Below, piece by piece: positions 42,728-51,903 of a DNA stretch of 64,000 nucleotides (its first letter is position 1; each line of letters begins with the position of its first letter). A program made the translations under genes and the position numbers. Under the pieces are notes generated by a model. The model saw only the letters and a list, made by a program, of their open reading frames with translations. It was not told the DNA's origin and ran no database searches. Origin of the DNA: Mycobacterium barrassiae (GTDB lineage Bacteria; Actinomycetota; Actinomycetes; Mycobacteriales; Mycobacteriaceae); the NCBI RefSeq assembly GCF_025822765.1, contig NZ_JACKUK010000025.1, positions 1,084 to 65,083 of the forward strand, in the 5' to 3' direction.

Positions 42728-43081
42728 TCAGTCGCGACGACTCCGAAGCTGAACCATCCAGTCCTTGGGGACGCGATCAGCAGGTCCCGGAGCGGGCTGG
42801 TCGTCGGGATGATTGTCGGGCGGCGCGAGTTTCGGACCGTCGTAATAGGAGTTGGTGTCGTAATTCCAGAACCAGTCCTCACCGGGTTCGAACGAGCGGA
42901 TGACAGGATGCCCGCTGCTGCGCCAGTGCGCCGTCGCGTGGCGGGCCAGCGAGTCGTCACAGCAACCGATATGCCCGCACGCCGCGCAGCGACGAAGATG
43001 CACCCACCAGCCGCCGACCGCATCGCACTCCACGCACCCGGTGCCGCTCGGCGGAACGGTCGGGTCGACGGCGTCGCTCAT
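42728..43081 (-). CDS. UBP-type zinc-finger protein
   Basis: 117 residues from ATG at 43081. The ZnF-UBP pattern is CVECDAVGGWWVHLRRCAACGHIGC...HATAHWRSSGHPVIRSF...WFWNYDT. In eukaryotes this domain binds the ubiquitin C-terminus; in actinobacteria it is a stand-alone protein of unknown ligand, possibly Pup or another free C-terminus (speculative). All zinc ligands are present. Confidence 0.85.
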   Translation of the reverse strand: MSDAVDPTVPPSGTGCVECDAVGGWWVHLRRCAACGHIGCCDDSLARHATAHWRSSGHPVIRSFEPGEDWFWNYDTNSYYDGPKLAPPDNHPDDQPAPGPADRVPKDWMVQLRSRRD

Positions 43082-43191
43082 AGCCAATGAGCCTACCGAT
43101 TTCGGCGCCATTCGCGGGCAAGCCTTAAATTCAACAAGATTCGAATCGACTGCCGGATGGCGCGGCGGAACTCGGCGCCTCCGAGCCGGTT

Positions 43192-43635
43192 CTAACCGGC
43201 CATCGTCGAGTTCGGCGCGTGCCAGTCGGTCGAGACGAAGCGGTGCTGAATCAGCCACTCGTCCTCGACGGGCACGAACACATCGCGATACCGCCCGTAG
43301 TGGTCGAGGCCGATCTCGGTGACGACGGTGAAGTAGCAGGCGACCTGGGCCCGCTCGGGTGTCAGCTCGGTGAACCGAACGTTGGTCACGTTGTGGCGGA
43401 CAATGCGCCGCACCCCTGACTCCTGGGCCGCCGCATTCGGCGATGCGACCGCGCCGCCGAGGAACTCGACGATGGCGGCACGGCCCCGCACGGCCCCGCC
43501 GCCCCGCAGTTCGAGCTCGCCATCCTCGCAGAAGGATTCGGCGAGCTCAGGCAGTCGCATCGCGTCGCCGGACCAGTTGTAGCGGGCCAGCGTGTCCCTG
43601 ATGCGTTCGCGCGCCGAAAGCTCCCAAATTTCCAT
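43192..43635 (-). CDS. SnoaL-like/NTF2 protein
   Basis: 147 residues. NTF2-like fold with DTLARYNWSGDAMRLPELAE, FCEDGELELRGGG and WLIQHRFVSTDWH. Divergent from the SRPBCC gene. Catalytic role unknown. Confidence 0.8.
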   Translation of the reverse strand: MEIWELSARERIRDTLARYNWSGDAMRLPELAESFCEDGELELRGGGAVRGRAAIVEFLGGAVASPNAAAQESGVRRIVRHNVTNVRFTELTPERAQVACYFTVVTEIGLDHYGRYRDVFVPVEDEWLIQHRFVSTDWHAPNSTMAG

Positions 43636-43666
43636 GTGGACAACCGTATCGGGCTATCGTCGCCAA

Positions 43667-44110
43667 ATGGCTACCAGCGATTCCCGCGAGGTCGTGATCG
43701 AGGCGAGTCCGGAGGAGATCCTCGACGTCATCGCCGACGTCGAAGCCACGCCGAGTTGGTCGTCGCAGTATCAAAGCGCCGAGGTGTTGGAGTCCTATGA
43801 CGACGGACGGCCGCGCCGGGTCAAGATGAAGGTGAAGTCGGCGGGCATCACCGACGAACAGGTCGTCGAGTACACCTGGGCCGACAACAAAGCCAGCTGG
43901 ACATTGATCAGTGCTGGTGCGCTCAAGTCGCAAGACGCGTCGTACACGCTGACCCCTGACGGCGACAAAACCAAGGTCAAGTTCGAGATCTCCATCGACC
44001 TGTCCGTGCCGATGCCCGGGTTCGTCCTCAAGCGGGCGATGAAGGGGGCGATGGAAACCGCGACGGACGGGCTGCGCAAGCAGGTGCTGAAGGTGAAGAA
44101 GGGGAGCTGA
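43667..44110 (+). CDS. SRPBCC-family protein (first of two)
   Basis: 147 residues from ATG at 43667. START/Bet v 1-like fold: VVIEASPEEILDVIADVEATP, then SYDDGRPRRVKMKVKSAG. It probably binds a hydrophobic ligand or acyl-CoA. It is 8 bp ahead of the CoA-transferase gene and is about half identical by eye to the paralogue at 45255. Confidence 0.85.
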   Translation: MATSDSREVVIEASPEEILDVIADVEATPSWSSQYQSAEVLESYDDGRPRRVKMKVKSAGITDEQVVEYTWADNKASWTLISAGALKSQDASYTLTPDGDKTKVKFEISIDLSVPMPGFVLKRAMKGAMETATDGLRKQVLKVKKGS

Positions 44111-44118
44111 GCCGGCGC

Positions 44119-45198
44119 GTGACGAATACGGGCCCCCTCGCCGGGGTGAAGGTCATCGAACTCGGCGGCATCGGCCCCGGACCGCACGCCGGGATGGTGC
44201 TCGCCGATCTGGGCGCCGATGTTGTTCGGCTGCGCCGGCCCGGCGGTCTCGCGATGCCACCCGAGCACCTGGATCTGATGCACCGCGGTAAGCGCACCGT
44301 GGACCTCGACGTCAAGAAGCAGCCGCAGGCCCTGCTCGACCTGGCCGCCAAGGCCGACGTCCTGCTCGACTGCTTTCGACCCGGCACCTGCGAACGCCTC
44401 GGCATCGGGCCCGACGAGTGCGCCGCCGCCAACCCGCGGCTGATCTTCGCGCGAATCACCGGGTGGGGACAGGACGGCCCGCTGGCGATGACCGCTGGTC
44501 ACGACATCAACTACCTGTCGCAGACAGGAGCGTTGTCCGCCATCGGTTTTCGTGACCGGCCGCCCGTCGCGCCGCTCAACTTCGTGGCTGATTTCGGCGG
44601 CGGGTCGATGCTCGTGTTGCTGGGCATCGTCACCGCGCTCTACGAACGGGAACGGTCGGGCAGGGGCCAGGTGATCGACGCCGCCATGGTCGACGGGGTC
44701 AGCGTGCTCGCGCAGATGATGTGGACGATGAAGGCGACGGGTTCACTGAAAGACGAGCGCGAGTCGTTCCTGCTCGACGGCGGCGCACCGTTCTACCGCA
44801 CCTACGAGACATCCGACGGCAAGTACATGGCCGTCGGCGCCATCGAACCGCAGTTCTTCGCGCAACTTCTCGAGGGCCTCGGGCTGTCACCCGACGAGGT
44901 ACCCAACCAGTTCGACGTCGGGGCCTACGACCGGATGCGTGCGATCTTCACCGAGCGATTCGCGGGCAGGACCCGCGACGAGTGGACCGCCGTCTTCGCC
45001 GGCACTGACGCATGTGTCACCCCGGTGCTGACCTGGACCGAGGCCTCGCACAACGAGCATCTCCTGGCGCGCTCAACGGTGATCTCGCCGCACGGTGTCG
45101 AGCAGGCAGCACCGGCACCGCGGTTCTCCCGCACCCCGGCGGGCCCGGTCGGAACCCCGCCCAAAGAGGCCACTCCGATCTCCGACATCGTTTGGTGA
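44119..45198 (+). CDS. CaiB/BaiF CoA-transferase, alpha-methylacyl-CoA racemase type
   Basis: 359 residues. Family III fold: VKVIELGGIGPGPHAGMVLADLGADVVRL, DLDVKK, GWGQDGPLAMTAGHDINYLSQTGAL (racemase His) and FVADFGGGSML (Asp). Together these fit alpha-methylacyl-CoA racemase, which inverts branched acyl-CoA in sterol side-chain breakdown. Sandwiched by SRPBCC genes. Confidence 0.85.
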   Translation: MTNTGPLAGVKVIELGGIGPGPHAGMVLADLGADVVRLRRPGGLAMPPEHLDLMHRGKRTVDLDVKKQPQALLDLAAKADVLLDCFRPGTCERLGIGPDECAAANPRLIFARITGWGQDGPLAMTAGHDINYLSQTGALSAIGFRDRPPVAPLNFVADFGGGSMLVLLGIVTALYERERSGRGQVIDAAMVDGVSVLAQMMWTMKATGSLKDERESFLLDGGAPFYRTYETSDGKYMAVGAIEPQFFAQLLEGLGLSPDEVPNQFDVGAYDRMRAIFTERFAGRTRDEWTAVFAGTDACVTPVLTWTEASHNEHLLARSTVISPHGVEQAAPAPRFSRTPAGPVGTPPKEATPISDIVW

Positions 45199-45254
45199 AA
45201 ATTAGCTGCAAATTCCATTACATGAGGAGAACAAGGTAGCTATGATTTGCCACT

Positions 45255-45698
45255 ATGACTGTCCGAGCATCCAGAGAGGTGGTCTTCGACGCCTCGCCTG
45301 AGGCGATCATGGACGCGCTCGCCGACATCGAAGCCGTGCCCTCGTGGTCGCCGCTGCACAAGCACACCGAAGTCGTGGACCGCCACCCTGACGGCCGCCC
45401 GCACCACGTCAAGGCGACGTTCCGGATCATGGGGATCACCGACAAGGAGGTCCTCGAGTACCACTGGGGTGACGACTGGATGGTCTGGGATGCGACCGCA
45501 ACCGGTCAGCAGCGCGGTCAGCATGCCGAGTACAACCTCGTCCGCGAGGGCGACGGAAAGACGCGGGTGCGGTTCGACATCATTCTCGATCTGGCGGCGC
45601 CGGTGCCCCGCTTCCTTGTCCGTCGGGGGAAGCAGATGGTGCTCGACATCGCGACCGAAGCGCTGCGCCAACGCGTGATGGCGGGCAGCACCGCGTAA
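45255..45698 (+). CDS. SRPBCC-family protein (second of two)
   Basis: 147 residues, same length and pattern as the protein at 43667 (VVFDASPEAIMDALADIEAVPSWSPL). The pair flanking the racemase gene suggests duplication and a shared acyl-CoA or sterol context. Confidence 0.85.
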   Translation: MTVRASREVVFDASPEAIMDALADIEAVPSWSPLHKHTEVVDRHPDGRPHHVKATFRIMGITDKEVLEYHWGDDWMVWDATATGQQRGQHAEYNLVREGDGKTRVRFDIILDLAAPVPRFLVRRGKQMVLDIATEALRQRVMAGSTA

Positions 45699-45790
45699 CG
45701 AGTCCGCTGCGTACGGAAGAGTCTGACCTCGAAGCGCTTTGGGCCGTCGCCCGCAACATCGACGCAATATAGCCTGCCTACCGTGATCGG

Positions 45791-46510
45791 ATGCGGCGCC
45801 CCTCGGTACTGGTCGACCGGCTGACCGCCCATCCCGCCGGCCGGTCGCAACAAGCGATTCTCGACGAACTGCGTCGCGTCATCCTCGACGGTGCCGTCCT
45901 GCCAGGCACTCCGATTCCACTCGCTGAGGTCGCCGACCTTTTCGGCGTCAGCCAGATCCCGGTCCGTGAGGCGTTGAAGACCCTGATCGGCGAAGGACTC
46001 GTCTCGCACCGCAACAATTTCGGCTACGCCGTCGCCCAACTCACTCCGCAGGAACTGCGCGAGATGTACATCGTGCGTGAGACTTTGGAGGCTGCTGCGC
46101 TGGCGGCGTCGGTGGCCAACGCGACTGACGAGGACCGCGCTGCCGTCCTCGTCGCCCACGATCTCCTCGAGCAGGCGATCCGTGACGACGATCCAGTGAC
46201 CTACCACCGCCAGAGTCGTGAATTCCACCTGGCGCTGACGCGCCCGTCGCGCATGCACAGGCTGATGCACATGCTCGAGTCGGCGTGGAACGTGACCGAA
46301 CCCGTGCAGTCGATGGTGCACGTCACTCCCGACGACAGAACCGCGCTGCACGCCGACCATCGCCGGATGGTGGAGTTGTTCCAGGCGGGTGACGTCGAGC
46401 AATTGCTCACCACCGCCGAACTGCATGCGCAGCGGCTCAACTCCGTGATCGCCACCCTGCCGACCGACACCGGCCTGCTGGTCGCGCCGAATATATCTTC
46501 TGCGCAATAG
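45791..46510 (+). CDS. GntR-family (FadR/FCD) regulator of the allantoin cluster
   Basis: 239 residues. Winged HTH at about 15-75 (VADLFGVSQIPVREALKTLIGEGLV), FCD effector domain from about 90 with metal-site residues (YHRQSREFHLAL, HADHRRM). First gene before the transporter, so the likely repressor of allantoin uptake and breakdown. Effector unknown. Confidence 0.85.
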   Translation: MRRPSVLVDRLTAHPAGRSQQAILDELRRVILDGAVLPGTPIPLAEVADLFGVSQIPVREALKTLIGEGLVSHRNNFGYAVAQLTPQELREMYIVRETLEAAALAASVANATDEDRAAVLVAHDLLEQAIRDDDPVTYHRQSREFHLALTRPSRMHRLMHMLESAWNVTEPVQSMVHVTPDDRTALHADHRRMVELFQAGDVEQLLTTAELHAQRLNSVIATLPTDTGLLVAPNISSAQ

Positions 46511-46563
46511 CCGGGTAGTTCGCAGGAAATCCCGGCGCAATACGCCGTGGATAGCGTCCGCGC

Positions 46564-48117
46564 ATGACCGACCTCGAGACATCTGCAACTACGAAGGGCC
46601 TACCACCCGGCGCGGTAGTCGGCGCGGACGACCTCGTCGAAGCGGCCGGCCACCCGGTCGGCGGCGGCGTCATCAAACCGGGCTACGACCCGCGTCTGAC
46701 CAACGAGGACCTCGCGCCGCTCGGCAAGCAGACATGGACCTCCTACAACATCTTCGCGTTCTGGATGTCCGACGTGCACAGCGTCGGCGGCTACGTGACG
46801 GCGGGCAGCCTGTTCGCGCTCGGCCTGGCCAGCTGGCAGGTGCTGGTGGCGCTGCTGGTCGGCATCACCATCGTGTACTTCTTCTGCAACCTGGTCGCCA
46901 AGCCCAGCCAAGCCGCGGGCGTGCCTTATCCGGTGATCTGCCGCACGGTGTTCGGGGTGCTGGGCGCGAACATTCCGGCGATCATCCGCGGCCTGATCGC
47001 CATGGCGTGGTACGGCATTCAGACGTACCTGGCTTCGGCCGCCCTGGATATCGTGCTGCTCAAGCTGTTTCCCGGTCTCATGCCGTATGCGGTGGTCGAA
47101 AACTACGGATTCGCGGGTCTCTCCTTGCTCGGGTGGGGCAGCTTCCTGCTGCTGTGGGTGTTGCAGGCCTGCGTGTTCTGGCGGGGCATGGAATCGATCC
47201 GCAAATTCATCGACTTCTGCGGACCGGCCGTGTACGTCGTGATGTTCATCCTGTGCGGATATCTGATCCACAAAGCCGGTTGGGGGGCCATCGATCTCAA
47301 CCTCGGCGAGGTCACCTACACCGGATGGGCGTCGCTGCCGGTGACGTTGGGTGCGATCGCTCTGGTGGTGTCGTACTTCTCCGGGCCGATGCTCAACTTC
47401 GGTGACTTCTCCCGGTACGGCAAGTCGTTCGCGGCGGTCAAGCGCGGCAACTTCCTCGGCCTGCCGGTCAACTTCCTGGTCTTCTCGATCCTGGTCGTGG
47501 TCACGGCGTCGCTCACCGTGCCGGTGTTCGGCGAGCTGATCACCGACCCAGTCGAGACCGTGGCCCGTATCGACAGCACCTTCGCAATCGTGTTGGGCGC
47601 CTTGACGTTCACGATCGCCACCATCGGCATCAACATCGTCGCCAACTTCATCAGTCCGGCGTTCGACTTCTCCAATGTCAGTCCGCAGCGAATCAGCTGG
47701 CGCGCAGGCGGCATGATCGCCGCCGTCGGTTCGGTGCTCATCACCCCGTGGAACCTCTACAACAATCCGGAGGTCATCCACTACACGCTCGAGACTCTCG
47801 GCGCGTTCATCGGCCCGCTGTTCGGTGTGCTGATCGCCGACTACTACCTGGTGCGCAAGCAGAAGATCGTCGTCGATGATCTCTTCACCATGGAGACGAC
47901 CGGAAAGTACTGGTACACCAAGGGGTACAACCGAGTCGCGGTGCTCGCCACCGTCGTCGGCGCCACGCTGGCCGTCATCCCCGTGCTGCTCGGCGGCTCG
48001 GTGGTGGGTATGCACACCGCAGCGCAGTACAGCTGGTTCATCGGCTGCGGTGTGGCGTTCGTCCTCTACACCCTGGTGGCACGCCGCGACGCACTGGTCG
48101 CAGAATCGGTGTCGTGA
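46564..48117 (+). CDS. NCS1-family transporter, probable allantoin/nucleobase permease
   Basis: 517 residues, twelve transmembrane helices, starting with the NCS1 signature GKQTWTSYNIFAFWMSDVHSVGGY and FGVLGANIPAIIRGLIAMAWYG. Similar to PucI/Mhp1-type permeases. Its stop overlaps the racemase start (GTGA). Context with allantoinase and allantoicase points to allantoin as substrate. Confidence 0.87.
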   Translation: MTDLETSATTKGLPPGAVVGADDLVEAAGHPVGGGVIKPGYDPRLTNEDLAPLGKQTWTSYNIFAFWMSDVHSVGGYVTAGSLFALGLASWQVLVALLVGITIVYFFCNLVAKPSQAAGVPYPVICRTVFGVLGANIPAIIRGLIAMAWYGIQTYLASAALDIVLLKLFPGLMPYAVVENYGFAGLSLLGWGSFLLLWVLQACVFWRGMESIRKFIDFCGPAVYVVMFILCGYLIHKAGWGAIDLNLGEVTYTGWASLPVTLGAIALVVSYFSGPMLNFGDFSRYGKSFAAVKRGNFLGLPVNFLVFSILVVVTASLTVPVFGELITDPVETVARIDSTFAIVLGALTFTIATIGINIVANFISPAFDFSNVSPQRISWRAGGMIAAVGSVLITPWNLYNNPEVIHYTLETLGAFIGPLFGVLIADYYLVRKQKIVVDDLFTMETTGKYWYTKGYNRVAVLATVVGATLAVIPVLLGGSVVGMHTAAQYSWFIGCGVAFVLYTLVARRDALVAESVS

Positions 48118-48830
48118 CACGAATCTGGGTGATCAACCCGAACACCACCGAGGCGATGACGGCCACGATCGAGCAGTGCGCTCGGGCCGTCGTCGCACCG
48201 GGCACCTCCGTCACCGGCGTCACCTCCGAGTACGGGCCGCCGTCGATCGAGAGCCATTACGACGAGGCGATGAGCGTGCCCGGACTGCTGCAGGCCATTC
48301 AACGCGGGGAACGCGAGGGCGTGGACGGCTACGTCATCGCCTGCTTCGGTGATCCCGGACTGGACGCCGCCCGAGAGGTCGCACGGGGTCCGGTGGTCGG
48401 CATCGCGGAGGCCGCCATGCACACCGCGAGTCACCTGGGCCGCGGGTTCAGCGTGGTGACCACGCTGGCTCGCACCATGGGGCGCGCCGCCGATCTCGCC
48501 GAACATTATGGGATGCAGCGGTTCTGCCGGGGTATCCATGCGTGCGAGATCGCGGTCCTCGATCTCGAGACCGATCCCGATGCCCAGAAGATCGTCACCG
48601 AGGCGTGCCGCGACGCCGTCGAATCCGACGGGTCCGACGTCGTGGTGCTCGGATGTGCAGGCATGGCCGACATGTGCGCGTCGATCTCGGCCGAGCTCGG
48701 CGTTCCCGTGGTCGACGGCGTTACGGCGGCGACGCTGATCGTGCAGTCGCTGGTCACCATGGGACTGAGCACGTCCAAGCGCGGCGAGTTCGCGGCACCG
48801 CCTCCGAAGGACTACACGCTCGGCGGGTGA
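48114..48830 (+). CDS. Asp/Glu/hydantoin racemase family, probable allantoin racemase
   Basis: 238 residues. Catalytic Cys pair in VIACFGDPGLDAARE and VVLGCAGMADM, with opening WVINPNTTEAM, as in hydantoin/allantoin racemases. It would interconvert S- and R-allantoin for the allantoinase. Its end overlaps the convergent allantoinase gene by 19 bp. Confidence 0.85.
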   Translation: MTRIWVINPNTTEAMTATIEQCARAVVAPGTSVTGVTSEYGPPSIESHYDEAMSVPGLLQAIQRGEREGVDGYVIACFGDPGLDAAREVARGPVVGIAEAAMHTASHLGRGFSVVTTLARTMGRAADLAEHYGMQRFCRGIHACEIAVLDLETDPDAQKIVTEACRDAVESDGSDVVVLGCAGMADMCASISAELGVPVVDGVTAATLIVQSLVTMGLSTSKRGEFAAPPPKDYTLGG

Positions 48831-49720
48831 GTGGCGCGCCAGTGGTTCGCGATCTCGATGCGTCGCGCCACCCAGACGCGATCGTGAGCGGTGACGTGGT
48901 CGAGGAACCGCTGCAGCGAGGCGGCGCGTGCCGGTCGTCCGACGAGGCGGCAATGCAGTCCGACCGACAGCATTTTCGGTTGACCCGCAACGCCTTCGGC
49001 GTAGAGCACGTCGAAGGCGTCACGCAGGTGTGCGAAGAACTCGTCACCGTTGGCGAACCCGGCCGGTGATGCGAAGCGCATGTCGTTGGTGTCCAGGGTG
49101 TATGGCACCACCAGGTGGTCGGTATCGCGTACCCGCACCCAGTAGGGCAGGTCGTCGGCATAGGAGTCCGAGTCGTAGACGAATCCGCCGTGCTCGACGA
49201 CCAGGTCGCGGGTGTGTGGTGAATCGCGGCCGGTGTACCACCCGAGCGGGCGTGCTCCGGTGAGCTCGGTGAGGATGTCGACCGCCTCGGCCATGTGCGC
49301 CCGCTCGGTGTCCTCGTCGATCAGCTGGTAGGACTTCCACCGCAGCCCGTGACAGGCGATCTCGTGGCCGAGCTCGAGGAAGGCCGCGACGGCTTCCGGG
49401 TTTCGCTGCATTGCCCTGGCGACCGCAAAGATCGTCAACGGCAGCCCGCGGTCCTCGAAAATCCGCAGTATCCGCCACAATCCGGCCCGCGAGCCGTATT
49501 CGTAGAGCGACTCCATGCTCATGTGTCGATCGCCGAAAGGCTCGGCGGGGGTGATCTCGGAGAGGAACGTCTCCGACGCGGCATCGCCGTCGAGTACGCA
49601 GTTCTCGGCTCCCTCCTCGTAGTTGAGGACGAACGAGACGGCGATGGCTGCGTCGCCGGGCCACCGCGGATGCGGTGGGTGCGCGCCGTAGCCGACCATG
49701 TCTCGCGGATAGTCGTTCAC
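48812..49720 (-). CDS. puuE: Allantoinase, PuuE (polysaccharide-deacetylase-like) type
   Basis: 302 residues. NodB-like barrel of the metal-independent PuuE allantoinases: opening GYGAHPPHPRWPGDAAIAVSF, MSMESLYEYGSRAGLWRILR, LGHEIACHGLRWKSYQLIDE and SVGLHCRLVGRPAR. It hydrolyses allantoin to allantoate in the cytosol. Start overlaps the allantoicase stop by four bases. Confidence 0.92.
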   Translation of the reverse strand: MNDYPRDMVGYGAHPPHPRWPGDAAIAVSFVLNYEEGAENCVLDGDAASETFLSEITPAEPFGDRHMSMESLYEYGSRAGLWRILRIFEDRGLPLTIFAVARAMQRNPEAVAAFLELGHEIACHGLRWKSYQLIDEDTERAHMAEAVDILTELTGARPLGWYTGRDSPHTRDLVVEHGGFVYDSDSYADDLPYWVRVRDTDHLVVPYTLDTNDMRFASPAGFANGDEFFAHLRDAFDVLYAEGVAGQPKMLSVGLHCRLVGRPARAASLQRFLDHVTAHDRVWVARRIEIANHWRATHPPSV

Positions 49721-50679
49721 AGGAGCTCACCGAACAACCGCAGCCGGGCCAGGCCGCCGTCGGGGTAGATGTCCAGCCTGGCCTCGGTCACGGTGGCGTC
49801 CGCGTCGACCAGGAACCGGTGCCGGGTGTCGGGCAGCAGGTTGGTCCGGGGCAGGAGTTCCACCCATTGACCCTGGGTGTCAAGCCCTTTCAGCGATGCC
49901 GCGGCGGGGCTGTTGCCGATGAAGTAGGAGGTGTCGATCTCCGCCAGCCGTATCCGGCCGGGTCCCGCCAGCCGGATGTGCACCCAGTCGTTGGCGGCGT
50001 CGCGCCGGCGCGCGGTCTCCCAGCCGTCGCCCATGACCTTGGCAAGCCCGGGGAAGATCAGGTTCTGCGGTGAGCTGTAGAACCGGTTCGAGCAATCCAG
50101 CACCAGCCCGCCGTTCTCCAGTGCGGCCAGATCGACGGGGCCACTGCCGAGGAAGCGGCGGTCGGGTTTGCCTTCGCCGTGTACCCGCAGCCGCGCCACG
50201 CCGCCATCGGGATATATGCGCAGCCGGACGTGGGTCCACCGGCGGTCGGACGTCACCTCGAACGGGTTTCGGCTGTCGCCGTAGATCTTGGCGCGCTCGA
50301 CGATGCTCACCCAACCCGGTTCGGCGGCAAGCTCTTCCGCGGTCGGATAGCCGTCGACCTCCAGCGCGTCCAGTGATGCCTCCGGCGGGAAGTTGCCCTT
50401 GAACCACGCCGTGTCGATGACCACACCGCGGATCACGCCGGGCACACCGAGGCGCACGATCGCCTCGTCGAAACCGGGTTCGCGGCGCCGCCGGGTCTCC
50501 CACCCGTCATAGATCTGGCCGCGGTGTCCGAACGTGGCGGGCTGATACTTCGCAGGCCCCGGCTTGATTAGGTTCTCCTTCTCGGCGAAGGATTCGTCGT
50601 TGGCCCAAACGACCGCCCCGCCCGCCGTGCGCAGCGCCAGGTCGGGCAGCCAGGTGAAATCCGGTGGTGAAGTGGTCAT
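49717..50679 (-). CDS. alc: Allantoicase
   Basis: 320 residues from ATG at 50679. Two similar beta-sandwich repeats, each with YDGWETRRRREPGFDEAIVRLG / GDGWETARRRDAANDWVHIRLA and a DTAWFKGNFPPEA / DTSYFIGNSPAAA motif. It cleaves allantoate to ureidoglycolate and urea. The ATG overlaps the stop of the DUF6986 gene (ATGA). Confidence 0.95.
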   Translation of the reverse strand: MTTSPPDFTWLPDLALRTAGGAVVWANDESFAEKENLIKPGPAKYQPATFGHRGQIYDGWETRRRREPGFDEAIVRLGVPGVIRGVVIDTAWFKGNFPPEASLDALEVDGYPTAEELAAEPGWVSIVERAKIYGDSRNPFEVTSDRRWTHVRLRIYPDGGVARLRVHGEGKPDRRFLGSGPVDLAALENGGLVLDCSNRFYSSPQNLIFPGLAKVMGDGWETARRRDAANDWVHIRLAGPGRIRLAEIDTSYFIGNSPAAASLKGLDTQGQWVELLPRTNLLPDTRHRFLVDADATVTEARLDIYPDGGLARLRLFGELL

Positions 50680-51893
50680 GACAGCTTGCGGTTCTTCAGG
50701 TTTCGCAACACCGTGATGTCGGCGCCGGGCGCCAGAGCCAGCACGTCGTCGATGGTGAACGCGTCGACAGCCAGTCCGCGCAGTACGACGGTCGCCAGTG
50801 CCTCGGCGGTCGCCGGTTCGTCGACGATCACACCGCCGCGGCGGTCGAGATACGCCTGCAGCCGCGGCGCGGCAGTCGCCAGTGCGGCCTGAAAGAACGT
50901 GATCGTGGCCAGCCAGCGGGTGACGAGATGTCCGGGATGCATGTCCCAGCCCTGGTAGTAGCCGCGCTCCAGGGCGCGGGTGACCAGGTGGTGGTGTCTC
51001 CGGAGCGCCGAGCGGACCTGATCGTCCGTGCCGACCGGTATCACCTGCGTGGAGCCGTCGGCGACGCGCACGCCGGTCTGTGCCGAAGCGGCCAGCATGA
51101 CGGCCTTGGCGTGGTCGGCGACCGGGTGATCGAGTGACTGCTGCTGCGGTGCGATACCGCATGCTGCGCTGTAATCATAAGTGCCGTAATGCAACCCGAG
51201 GCAGCGTCCGTCGCTACGGTGCAGGGCCTTGGCGACGGTGGCGGTGCCGTCGGCGCCGATGATTGCCTGCGGGCTCTCGATCTGCAGCTCGAAACGTAGT
51301 GTGCGGTCGGGTAGCCCGTGCGCTTGTTCCAGGGCTTCGCAGAGCCATACCGCGGCGGTGGCCTGTTCGGCCGCGCGCACCTTGGGGACCGTGAACACGA
51401 AGCCGGACGGGACCTGGCCAGCGGCGTCGAGCACCAACTCGAGGGTGCGGATGGCGCGTTTGCGTTCGGTGACAGTGAGCCCCTTGATTCGGATACCGCA
51501 GAGGTCGATGCCGAGCGCCGCGAGCGTGTGTCCCGCGCGTCGGGCGTCGCGGTCTTCGGTGTCGTCGGGGCGGTGTCCGTATCCGTCTTCGAAGTCCAGC
51601 CGCAGATCCTGTATCGGCGCGGACACCAACCGCTGCCGCACGGCGCCGACCGCGTCGTCGCCGCCGAGTTCGACGAGCAGGTCGTGCTGGCGGTCGAGCA
51701 GATCAGTGGCGGCCGTACCCCAGTCCGCAGGCGTGGTCACGGTGGCATCGGCGGCGCTGACGTACACGGTGTGCACGGGCTGGTCGACGTCGCCGCCGGG
51801 GTAGCGGGCGTCGAGATCGGCCTCCACCCCCGCCAGCAGTTCGTCGATGCGGGCGTGAAGCGTCGGCACTATCGGCCTGCCGGGTTCTGCCAC
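50676..51893 (-). CDS. DUF6986 HpcH/HpaI aldolase-like protein in allantoin operon
   Basis: 405 residues from GTG at 51893. TIM-barrel lyase related to CitE/HpcH: DLRLDFEDGYGHRPDD (metal-binding Asp/Glu), FVFTVPKVRAA, RFELQIESPQAIIG and LGLHYGTYDYSAACGI. Coupled to allantoicase and allantoinase. It may use the C2 product of allantoate breakdown (glyoxylate or ureidoglycolate) in a Claisen- or lyase-type step. That reaction is inferred. Confidence 0.75.
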   Translation of the reverse strand: MAEPGRPIVPTLHARIDELLAGVEADLDARYPGGDVDQPVHTVYVSAADATVTTPADWGTAATDLLDRQHDLLVELGGDDAVGAVRQRLVSAPIQDLRLDFEDGYGHRPDDTEDRDARRAGHTLAALGIDLCGIRIKGLTVTERKRAIRTLELVLDAAGQVPSGFVFTVPKVRAAEQATAAVWLCEALEQAHGLPDRTLRFELQIESPQAIIGADGTATVAKALHRSDGRCLGLHYGTYDYSAACGIAPQQQSLDHPVADHAKAVMLAASAQTGVRVADGSTQVIPVGTDDQVRSALRRHHHLVTRALERGYYQGWDMHPGHLVTRWLATITFFQAALATAAPRLQAYLDRRGGVIVDEPATAEALATVVLRGLAVDAFTIDDVLALAPGADITVLRNLKNRKLS

Positions 51894-51903
51894 CCGTCCA
51901 TCG

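Noticed and set aside
46600-48120. A 506-codon minus-strand frame opposite the NCS1 transporter
   Set aside because: His/Asp/Arg-rich shadow of a twelve-helix membrane protein; no recognisable domain.
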